Shown here piece by piece: positions 8,964 to 16,363 of a stretch of DNA of 64,000 nt. This DNA is from Streptomyces sp. HNM0575 (GTDB taxonomy: Bacteria > Actinomycetota > Actinomycetes > Streptomycetales > Streptomycetaceae): the NCBI RefSeq assembly GCF_012726265.1, contig NZ_JAASAG010000006.1, positions 394,296 to 458,295 on the forward strand, read 5' to 3'. A program made the translations under genes and the position numbers. Below the pieces are notes generated by a model. It did not search any database. It was not told the origin of the DNA and saw nothing but the letters and a program-made list of their open reading frames with translations. The stretch's first letter is position 1. Each line of letters opens with the position of its first letter.

Positions 8964-10073
8964 TCACTCCCGTCCGGCCGCGGCGATCTCCGTCGCGGGC
9001 GCCGCGCGCTCCGCGTCCGCCGGAGCGCCGTTCGCGGCGGGGACGCCCGTACGGACGTGCTCGTACAGCCGGTTCAGCAGCCGCAGCATCCCAAGGCCCT
9101 CCTGGGCTCCGGCGCTCATCCGGACGTCGCCGCCGCGCGCCGCCTCGCGGAACTCGGCGATCTGGCGGCGGTGGGAGATGCCGTAGTAGCCCTTGCCGGG
9201 AGGCGCCGGGGGCTCGCCGCGCTGCCGTACTTCCTCCGCGGCGCGCCTCAACTCGGCGCCGCCCTCGGCGAGATGGAGCGTGCCGGGGTGGTCGAGGTCG
9301 AAGAGTACGGACCCCTCGGTGCCCACGACGCCGATGCGGGTGCGCCAGGTGACCACCCCTGCGACGGTGACGTTGTACGTGACCAGCGCGCCGTCGGGGC
9401 TGCGCAGCACGGCGGCCAGAGTGTCCTCGGTCTCCATCACCTCGCGCATGGCCGAGGTGCGGGCGGCCGCCGCGACCACGTCCAGGTCGCCGTGGAGCCA
9501 GCGGGTGACGTCGAGCGCGTGGTAGCCCTGGTTGATCACGGCGGAGCCGCCCTCGCCCGCCCAGCTTCCGCGCCAGTAGCTGTCGCCGTAGTAGTCGTGC
9601 GTACGGGCGCACTGGAGGTCGACGGTCGAGGAGACGAGCCGTCCGAGCAGCCCGTCGGCGATCCACCGCCGTACGGCGCGGACGACCGGGTCGTAGCGGT
9701 GCTGGGAGACGACCGAGAGCAACTTCCCCGTCTGCTGGGCGAGTTCGGTCAGTGCCGTGCCGGCGGCGACGTCCAGCGCCAGCGGCTTCTCCAGCAGCAC
9801 GTGCTTGCCGGATCTCAGGGCGGCGGAGGCGAGTTCGGCGTGCTGGGCGTGGTCGACGGCGATGGAGACCGCGTCCACGTCCGGGTCCTCCAGCACCTCG
9901 CGCGGATCGTCGGTGACGTGCTCGATGCCGCAGTCGAGTGCGAGGGCGCGGGCCTGGTCGATGTCGCGGTCGCAGGCCCACGCGACCACGGTGTCCGGCA
10001 GCGCGGAGAAACCGTCGACGTGGTTGGGGGCCACTCGGCCGCAGCCTATGACGGCGTGCGTGAAGGCTGGCAT
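8964..10073 (-). CDS. Gfo/Idh/MocA-family NAD(P)-dependent oxidoreductase
   Basis: About 369 residues from ATG 10073, which has GGGAG in front; an upstream ATG in frame (10154) is less likely. The N-terminal nucleotide-binding start AVIGCGRVAPNH is typical, followed by the conserved EKPLALD motif (about residue 100) and the C-terminal domain with YYGDSYWRGSWAGEGGSAVINQGYHALD, where the His-containing helix is the family's catalytic region. Enzymes of this family oxidise or reduce hydroxyl groups of sugars, inositols or amino-sugar acids. Beside the transketolase genes it probably acts on a sugar-like intermediate (inference). The last ~25 residues are an Ala-rich tail. It is divergent from the transketolase operon. 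Confidence 0.87.
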   Translation of the reverse strand: MPAFTHAVIGCGRVAPNHVDGFSALPDTVVAWACDRDIDQARALALDCGIEHVTDDPREVLEDPDVDAVSIAVDHAQHAELASAALRSGKHVLLEKPLALDVAAGTALTELAQQTGKLLSVVSQHRYDPVVRAVRRWIADGLLGRLVSSTVDLQCARTHDYYGDSYWRGSWAGEGGSAVINQGYHALDVTRWLHGDLDVVAAAARTSAMREVMETEDTLAAVLRSPDGALVTYNVTVAGVVTWRTRIGVVGTEGSVLFDLDHPGTLHLAEGGAELRRAAEEVRQRGEPPAPPGKGYYGISHRRQIAEFREAARGGDVRMSAGAQEGLGMLRLLNRLYEHVRTGVPAANGAPADAERAAPATEIAAAGRE

Positions 10074-10497
10074 CGAGACTCTCCCAAGTGCGGCGGGCGG
10101 CGGAAATTCCTCGGTCCTCGGATGAGTGAAGCCGAGCGTTCCGGAGGGTGTCAATACACCCCGGAATGCATCGGCGAAACATGGTTAATTTCAGTCGCTT
10201 CGGTCGCTGTGCGGGGGTGCGCATGCGCCCTGAGCTGCGCCTTCCATGTCTTAATGTCCCAGCTACCGAAATCATCCCGGTCGCTGATAAACGCATTCTC
10301 CGGATCGGTATTGCGTTTACTCAACTCCTCGGATAATCATTGATCGAGTGATCCGGCACGCCCTGGCATGCCTATCACTAAGCCCGCCAGGACTCCCATT
10401 CGGCGCTCTGTGCGCCGCATTCGATTTCCAGCCGCAGAAGCCGCAGAATCCGCGGGCCGTATGACCCGCGCCGGTCTGTCGTTCCTAGGAGGCCCGC
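10074..10497. promoter_or_regulatory. Divergent promoter region of the biosynthetic cluster
   Basis: A 424-bp gap between the leftward Gfo/Idh gene and the rightward transketolase operon. It is clearly richer in A+T than its surroundings, especially 10180-10360, and must hold promoters for both arms. I cannot assign -10/-35 boxes with confidence. No regulator gene of the usual cluster type (SARP, LuxR, TetR) is found in the cluster, so control probably comes from elsewhere. Confidence 0.5.
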
Positions 10498-11469
10498 TTG
10501 CCACTGGACAGGCCGATCACATCCGCGGGACCTCCCGGCACCGCGGCGGCCGTGCCCCCGGACGCCCGCCTCCTCGCGGCGGGGGCCCGCCGCCGCCTGC
10601 TGCGGCTCGCGGGCGGCAAGGCGCTGCACATCGGCGCGGCCCTGTCGATGATGGAGCTTCTGGCGGCCCTGCACACCGACGTGCTGCGCGGACGTTGGCA
10701 GGCCTCTCCGCCCGAGGACGCCACCCGGGACCGGCTCGTGCTGAGCAAGGGCCACGGCGCGTACGGGCTCTACTGCGTACTCGCCGAACTCGGCGTCATC
10801 ACAGGGGACATCGCCGCGCTCCCCGGCCACCCCTCGGACGGCATCCCCGGCATCGACGCCGCGACCGGAGCGCTGGGGCACGGGCTGGCGCTCGGTGCCG
10901 GAATGGCCCTGGGCGACCGCATGTCGGGCACGGACCGTCGGGTCGCCGTGGTCACCGGCGACGGCGAGCTGAACGAGGGCACCAACTGGGAGGCCGCGCA
11001 GTTCGCCGCACATCACCGGCTGGGCAATCTGCTGCTGGTCGTCGACCGCAACGGCCTTCAGCAGGAGGGGCGTACGGAGGAGATCTCCGCGCTGGAACCG
11101 CTCGCCGACAAGTGGCGGGCCTTCGGCTGGCGTGTGGCCGGCGCCGACGGGCACGACACCGCCGAAGTCGCCTCCGCCGCACGGGAGTTGCTGGACGGCG
11201 AGGGCGGCCCGGCGGTGCTGATCGCCCGCACGGTCAAGGGCAGGGGTGTCTCCTTCCTGGAGGACGATCCCGCCTGGCACATGGGGCAGTTGGGCCCGGA
11301 GCAGCTGCGGGACGCACTCGCCGAGACGGCCGGGCCACCGGAGGCAGCCCCGGCGTCCGAGGCAGCCCCGCCGCCCGAGGCCGGTGAACCCGGCGGGCGC
11401 CGCGGCACACATCCCGGCACACCCCCCGGCACGGGCCACGACACCCGTACGACGGGCCGTCCCGCATGA
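10498..11469 (+). CDS. Transketolase, N-terminal (ThDP-binding) subunit
   Basis: About 323 residues. The start is TTG 10498, five bases after a perfect AGGAGG (10487-10492). The thiamine diphosphate/Mg motif GDGELNEGTNWEA is intact (about 160), and LSKGHGAYGLY and GALGHGLALGAGMALG match transketolase N-terminal halves. The last ~50 residues are a Pro/Ala/Gly-rich tail absent from the family core. The protein needs the C-terminal half encoded by the next gene, whose start overlaps its stop by four bases. Split transketolases of this kind move a two-carbon ketol unit onto an aldehyde. In some amino-acid-derived antibiotics such a pair extends a semialdehyde before transamination, and a parallel role is possible here. 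Confidence 0.9.
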   Translation: MPLDRPITSAGPPGTAAAVPPDARLLAAGARRRLLRLAGGKALHIGAALSMMELLAALHTDVLRGRWQASPPEDATRDRLVLSKGHGAYGLYCVLAELGVITGDIAALPGHPSDGIPGIDAATGALGHGLALGAGMALGDRMSGTDRRVAVVTGDGELNEGTNWEAAQFAAHHRLGNLLLVVDRNGLQQEGRTEEISALEPLADKWRAFGWRVAGADGHDTAEVASAARELLDGEGGPAVLIARTVKGRGVSFLEDDPAWHMGQLGPEQLRDALAETAGPPEAAPASEAAPPPEAGEPGGRRGTHPGTPPGTGHDTRTTGRPA

Positions 11470-12533
11470 CGGCGCCGCCCCAGACGATGCGCGCCACCTG
11501 CGCCCCCGTCATCGCCGACGCCGTCGCCGGCGACGAGCGCGTGATCACCCTCGGGGCCGACGGCCAGGCCCTCTTCACGGGCGTGCTGCGCGACCACCCC
11601 GGGCGCTATGTGGAGACCGGCATCGCCGAGAGCAACCTCGTCGGAGTCGCCGCGGGCCTGGCACGCACCGGACGGATCGCCGTCGTCGGCGCCATGGCCC
11701 CCTTCCTCGTGCGCCGCGCCTACGAGCAGATCTGCCTCGATGTGTGCGTACCGCGGCTGCCGGTCGTACTGCTCGGCGTCGGCGGCGGCGTCGGCTACGG
11801 GCATCTCGGCCCGAGCCACCACGCGCCCGACGACGTCGCGTTGATGTCGGCGCTGCCGCACATGCGCGTCTTCTGCCCCGCGGACGCCGAGGACGCCGCG
11901 GACCTGCTGCGATGGCTGCTGCCGCCGGCGGGATCCGTCTCGGGGCCCGCCTATGTGCGGCTGGCGGCACGTCCCGATCCGGTCGCCGCGGCGGCCCCCG
12001 AAGACGGAACGGACCACGGCCCGCGGCACGGAACGGACCACGGCCCGCGGCACGGAGCGGAACAGGGACCCGGGCACGGTCCGGAGGGCGGGCCCGGGCG
12101 CGACCCCGGCCCCGCGCCCGGCGAGGACCCGCGCGCGGTGCGCCTGCTGCGCACCGGCACGGACGCCCTGATCGTGGCGGCGGGCCGGTGCGTCCCCGAG
12201 GCGCTGGACGCCGCGCACCGACTGGCCGCCGACGGAGTGCGGGCGGGGGTCGCCGCCGTGCGCTGCCTGCGTCCGTTCCCGGCGGCACGGCTGCGGGCGC
12301 TCGCCGACGGAGTCCCGCTCGTGGTCACGGCGTGCGAGGCGCTGGAGTCCGGCGGTCTGGGACAGCGCACCGAGAGCGCGCTGGCGGGAGCGCCTGCCCG
12401 GGTCGTACGTCTCGAACTCGACCACCGCTACCCGCCGGTGGCCCCGCACGAAGAGCTGCTCCGGTTCTACGGGGTCGACGCCACGGTCATCCGGACCACC
12501 CTCCTCCAGCACCTCACGACTGAAGGATCATGA
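11466..12533 (+). CDS. Transketolase, C-terminal subunit
   Basis: A 355-residue partner of the preceding gene (ATGA overlap). It holds the pyrimidine-binding region (ETGIAESNLVGVAAGLARTGR, about residues 45-65, with the conserved Glu) and the C-terminal transketolase domain (EALESGGLGQRTESAL). Between the domains lies a ~45-residue insertion of His/Gly/Pro/Asp repeats (about residues 175-220) encoded by a 24-bp direct repeat near 12006-12053. The insertion looks like a flexible linker created by repeat expansion. Together with 10498-11469 it should make a working transketolase-like enzyme. The substrate is not known. Confidence 0.88.
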   Translation: MTAPPQTMRATCAPVIADAVAGDERVITLGADGQALFTGVLRDHPGRYVETGIAESNLVGVAAGLARTGRIAVVGAMAPFLVRRAYEQICLDVCVPRLPVVLLGVGGGVGYGHLGPSHHAPDDVALMSALPHMRVFCPADAEDAADLLRWLLPPAGSVSGPAYVRLAARPDPVAAAAPEDGTDHGPRHGTDHGPRHGAEQGPGHGPEGGPGRDPGPAPGEDPRAVRLLRTGTDALIVAAGRCVPEALDAAHRLAADGVRAGVAAVRCLRPFPAARLRALADGVPLVVTACEALESGGLGQRTESALAGAPARVVRLELDHRYPPVAPHEELLRFYGVDATVIRTTLLQHLTTEGS

Positions 12534-13822
12534 TGAGGATTCTCTCCAGCGCACAGGCATGCGGCTTCGGACCGGTCTCCAAACTCACCGCGGTCACCGC
12601 GCTGTTCCCCGACGACGACGTCGACTTCATCGGCCAGGACATCTCGCTCGACTTCGCCCACCGGCACAGGCACCGGTTCGGGGAGATCACCGAGGGGGAC
12701 ACCTCGCGCTGGGAGGACCTGGACGAGGGCCTGCGCTCGGCCGATCTCGTACTGAGCGTCATGGACGCCGAGTTGGTGTTCTGGGCGGTGCGGGCCCGGG
12801 TGCCCGTGCTGTTCTTCGACAGCCTGCTGGCCTTCTGGCTGTGCGGGCGGAGCATGCGCGAACTGGCGGCGCGTGCCGAGCTCGTACGGTCCGCGAGCCT
12901 GAAGACCGCGCGGGTGGTCTACGAGGAACTGGCCCCGCACGAGCGGATCATGCTGGCCCATCTGCTGGCGCGGCGCTCCTACGCGCAGAACTTCCCCGGA
13001 GTGCCCGAGCGCATCGCGGAGTTCACGGCCGTGGGCGCCGAACACGTCGAACTGTGCGGCCCCATCATCGACTTCACGGAGCTGCGCGCCTCGCTGGACA
13101 GCGCGCCGCCCGAGCGGCCCGCCGGACTCCTCGTCAACCTCGGCGGGTTCCAGAACTTCTTCCTCGACTACGACTCGCACAACGCCTACCTCGCGATGCT
13201 GGAGCGCTGGGTGCGGGACGTGGCCGAGCGGAACCCGGACCTCGGCCGGATCCTGGTGTGCTGCGGCGCGTACGGGGAGACCGTCACGGAGCAAGTGGGC
13301 GAGGTCGAGGTCGAGTTCACGTTCCTGCCGCACGGGGACTTCCTGCGGCATCTGACGCACACGCAGCTGTACGCGGTGCCGCCGTCCCTCACCTCGCTCC
13401 ACGAGGCGGTCGTCCTGGGCCGGATGCCGCTGCTGCTGCCCGAGCAGCACTACGGGCACATCGCCAACCAGCGGGCGCTGGGCGACACCACCGTCGGCCG
13501 GATGTCGGCGAGTCTCCAGCTTCTCGACGAGCGCTTCGACGTGCCCGAGGACGACCTGGAGGGAACCAGGGAGCTGGACCGGCAGACCCGTGAACTCCTC
13601 GAAGACGAGGGCGGATACGCCACCGTGCGCGCCCATATGGACGCCCGGCTCGACACGTACCGGAACCTGACCGAGGCGGCGCGCGGCACCGCCATCCGGG
13701 AGGTGGGGGAGTTGCTCGGCGGCCCATCGCTCGCCGATCTGCTCGACGCGTCGGCGGTCGACGGTCTGCTGGCCGCGCCGGGTCCGGCGTCCCCCTCGCT
13801 GGCGGGCCGGGTGAACGGCTGA
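12530..13822 (+). CDS. GT-B-fold glycosyltransferase-like protein
   Basis: 430 residues, start coupled to the transketolase stop. The sequence has the layout of a GT-B glycosyltransferase: an N-terminal domain beginning MRILSSAQACGFGPVSK, a strand-turn LLVNLGGFQNF opening the second domain (about 195), a predicted loop LPHGDFLRHLTHTQLYAV, then SLHEAVVLGRMPLLLPEQHYGHIANQRAL, which resembles the donor-binding segment of GT1/MurG-like enzymes. Classical donor motifs are not exact, so the donor and acceptor cannot be named. It could also be a GT-like protein of other function. It is followed directly by a kinase-like gene, suggesting a sugar or polyol moiety is handled here. Confidence 0.55.
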   Translation: MMRILSSAQACGFGPVSKLTAVTALFPDDDVDFIGQDISLDFAHRHRHRFGEITEGDTSRWEDLDEGLRSADLVLSVMDAELVFWAVRARVPVLFFDSLLAFWLCGRSMRELAARAELVRSASLKTARVVYEELAPHERIMLAHLLARRSYAQNFPGVPERIAEFTAVGAEHVELCGPIIDFTELRASLDSAPPERPAGLLVNLGGFQNFFLDYDSHNAYLAMLERWVRDVAERNPDLGRILVCCGAYGETVTEQVGEVEVEFTFLPHGDFLRHLTHTQLYAVPPSLTSLHEAVVLGRMPLLLPEQHYGHIANQRALGDTTVGRMSASLQLLDERFDVPEDDLEGTRELDRQTRELLEDEGGYATVRAHMDARLDTYRNLTEAARGTAIREVGELLGGPSLADLLDASAVDGLLAAPGPASPSLAGRVNG

Positions 13823-14895
13823 TGGCGCGCGCAGCACGCACCGAGGTGCCCGGGACCGCCGACGGCGCCCGCCCGACCGCCGACGGCGCCCGCCCGGCGG
13901 AGGCGGAGGCGGAAGCGGAGCGCACCGTCGACCCAGGCGAGGCCGCCGACGCCCTGCTCGCCGCGTACACGGTCCGTACGGGCCGGGCGCGGCCCGCGCC
14001 CGAACGGGTCGCGGTGCGCAGCTGGACGCCGAACAGCGCCCGCAAGGTCCGCCGCCGCATCTTCGTGCAGGTCGACGTCGACGAGCGCCCCTTCGCCGTC
14101 GCCAAGATCCCGCTCACGTCCCAAGACCCCAAGCCGGCACGGGAGTTGGAGGTGCTGCGCGGCTTCGGCGGCAGTCCTCCGATGGGCAGCGCGCGCCCCA
14201 TGGACGCACTCTGGGGCGGCTTTTCGATGAGCCATGTGCCGGGCGTCGACCTGCCCTCCGCGGTCGATCCGGCAGCGGGACCGGACGCGCTGTGGCGGCT
14301 GCTGCGCCCCGCCGTCGACCACATCGTCGAACTGCACCGCACCCCGCCGCCGTGGCCGGAGGCGCCGGACGCGCCACGCGGTCCCGTCGAGGCGGCGGCC
14401 CAGTACGTGCGCGAGCCGCTGTTCGGTGTGGCGCACGCGGACGAGGCGCTGCGGCGCGCGCTGCTCGCCCAGACCCACGGCGACCTAGGGCCGTGGAACG
14501 TGCGCAGCGAACCGGAGGCGGAGCGGGCGCGAGTGCTGGACTTCGAGGACTACCGCGAGCGCGGCGTCGCCGCCATGGACGTGGTCAACCTGCTGGTGAC
14601 CTGCGCGCTGCCCGTCTTCCCCGACTACCCCGAGCGCGGCTTCGACTGGCTGTACGAGCGGGTGTTCTCGGGGGACCACTGGTTCTCCTCCGTGCTGCTG
14701 CGCGGCATCGCGCACTACGCCCGCGGCACCGCACAGGCCGCCGCCCCGGTGCTCGACCTGCTGCCGCTGACCTGCCAGTGGCTGATCGAGCGGATCGAGG
14801 CCGAGGGACGGCAGACCGCACACCTCTTCTACGCACCCTTCAGAGACCACTACCTGGACCGCCGACCGAGCCTCGTGGGGAGCCTCGATGACTGA
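13822..14895 (+). CDS. Aminoglycoside phosphotransferase/choline kinase-like protein
   Basis: 357 residues; start and preceding stop share one base (TGATG). The kinase catalytic loop is THGDLGPWNV (HGDxxxxN, about 220) and the Mg-binding motif is LDFEDY, in place of DFxD-type motifs. An N-terminal lobe with VAKIPLTSQDPKPARELEVL supplies a plausible ATP-binding Lys and Glu. The first ~35 residues are an Ala/Glu-rich repeat. The fold supports phosphorylation of a small hydroxylated or amino compound: either a biosynthetic step or self-resistance by masking the product. The position inside a coupled biosynthetic operon favours the former. Confidence 0.75.
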   Translation: MARAARTEVPGTADGARPTADGARPAEAEAEAERTVDPGEAADALLAAYTVRTGRARPAPERVAVRSWTPNSARKVRRRIFVQVDVDERPFAVAKIPLTSQDPKPARELEVLRGFGGSPPMGSARPMDALWGGFSMSHVPGVDLPSAVDPAAGPDALWRLLRPAVDHIVELHRTPPPWPEAPDAPRGPVEAAAQYVREPLFGVAHADEALRRALLAQTHGDLGPWNVRSEPEAERARVLDFEDYRERGVAAMDVVNLLVTCALPVFPDYPERGFDWLYERVFSGDHWFSSVLLRGIAHYARGTAQAAAPVLDLLPLTCQWLIERIEAEGRQTAHLFYAPFRDHYLDRRPSLVGSLDD

Positions 14896-16363
14896 AACGG
14901 CAGCGCAGAAAGCCGACGTTGTGGTGGTCGGCGGCGGCCCCGCGGGCCTGTTCGCCGCGCTCACCACCGCACGCGCGGGCCGCCGCGCCGTCCTGCTCGA
15001 AGCGGGCGGCGACATGGCGCAGAGCCTGTGCCCCCGGGTCGTGGCCCGGCTGAAGGGGCGGAACGTACGGGACGCGGAGAAGTTCCGCATCCAGTGCGCG
15101 CGCTGCGACTGCCTGACCGGACTCGGCGGCGCGGCCTTCCACTTCGACACGGATCTGGGCTATATCTCCGCGCTGACCCGCTCCAAGATCGAGTCGACGG
15201 CGACCGGCGAGGTCCGCGCCTACAGCGGACTGGAACGCGCGCTGGGCTCCTTCGAACGCGCCCAGGGCCTGATCGCCGAGTGCTACGAGACGATGTACGG
15301 GCTCGGGCTGCCGCCCGCGGACACGGGCGCCGACCACGGGCCCGCCCTGAACGGCGACGGCTCCTTCCAGCACGTGGACACCGCGCCCTCCCAGTCCGTC
15401 ATCGTCGACGACGCGCTGGTGGTCATCGACAACCTCGTACGCGAGCTGGAGGAGGCCGGAAGCAGCGTCCTGCTGCGGCACAGGGCCACCGACGTACGGA
15501 GGCTGCCCGGCGGCGGCTTCGCGGTGGACGCCGAAACCCCCGGCGGTGAGGCCGAGTTCACCGCCGACTCCGTGGTCGTCGGCGTGGGCAAGCTGGGTCT
15601 GCCGTGGGTGCGCGAGGTGGCCGGGCGGCTCGGCGTACGGCACCGCCCCTCGCGGCGCGTGGACGTCGGCGTACGGCTGGAGACGCGGCGTGACGCCCTG
15701 GCGCCGCTGCTCGACGGGTGCCACAACCCGAAGCTGTCGTTCCTCAACGAGGAGGGGCACTCGGTGCGCACCTTCTGCGTGTGCGAGGGCGGCCGCGTGA
15801 TGCAGTACGGGTTCCTCGGCGCGGTCGCCCTGGACGGGCAGCACTGCCTGACGCAGCCGACGGCCAAGTCCAACCTGGGAGTCGTCGTCAGCGTCGACCT
15901 GCCGGAGGGCGAGGACGGCACGGACTACGCACAGCGATACGCGGCCAGGGTCGCCGAGTTCGGCGACGGCCGCCCCGTGGTGTGCACGATCGGCGAACTC
16001 GCGGGCGGACCGCCGCCCGAGGGCCCGCCGCGCACCAGCCTCATCGACTACCGGCACGGCGATCTGCGCGAGTGCCTGCCCGCGTCCGTCGTACGGGACG
16101 TACAGGAGATGGCGCGGCGGCTCAACTCGCTGCACGACGGGCTGGTCACGGACGACGCGACGGTCGCGGCGCCCGTCGTGGAGCGGCTCTTCCCGGACCT
16201 GGAGCTGACCGAGGACATGGAGTCCTCCGTGCCGGGCCTGTACTTCGTGGGCGACTCCTCGTCGAAGATCATCGGCATCACCTACGGCGCGGCCACCGGC
16301 ATGGCGGCGGCCCGTTCCCTCCTGGCCCGCCGTGCGGAGACCGCCGTCGGCGGGAGGGTCTGA
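14888..16363 (+). CDS. FAD-dependent oxidoreductase with CxxCxC segment
   Basis: 491 residues, overlapping the kinase gene by eight bases. N-terminal Rossmann fold for FAD: DVVVVGGGPAGLFAA (about 10-24) with acidic LLEAGGD at the end of strand 2. The C-terminal GLYFVGDSSSKIIGITYGA is the second FAD contact typical of the large, mostly uncharacterised FAD-dependent dehydrogenases. An unusual CARCDC run (about residues 73-78), just before GLGGAAFHF, offers three close Cys for a disulfide, metal or flavin-linked redox role. I cannot name the substrate. It lies directly upstream of the NRPS gene with a one-base overlap and is a likely tailoring oxidase of the assembly line or its building block. 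Confidence 0.75.
   Translation: MTETAAQKADVVVVGGGPAGLFAALTTARAGRRAVLLEAGGDMAQSLCPRVVARLKGRNVRDAEKFRIQCARCDCLTGLGGAAFHFDTDLGYISALTRSKIESTATGEVRAYSGLERALGSFERAQGLIAECYETMYGLGLPPADTGADHGPALNGDGSFQHVDTAPSQSVIVDDALVVIDNLVRELEEAGSSVLLRHRATDVRRLPGGGFAVDAETPGGEAEFTADSVVVGVGKLGLPWVREVAGRLGVRHRPSRRVDVGVRLETRRDALAPLLDGCHNPKLSFLNEEGHSVRTFCVCEGGRVMQYGFLGAVALDGQHCLTQPTAKSNLGVVVSVDLPEGEDGTDYAQRYAARVAEFGDGRPVVCTIGELAGGPPPEGPPRTSLIDYRHGDLRECLPASVVRDVQEMARRLNSLHDGLVTDDATVAAPVVERLFPDLELTEDMESSVPGLYFVGDSSSKIIGITYGAATGMAAARSLLARRAETAVGGRV

Noticed and set aside
7834..10296. 820-residue minus-strand frame over the aminotransferase and Gfo/Idh genes
   Set aside because: Out of frame with both real genes, Arg/Pro-rich with no domain; a shadow.
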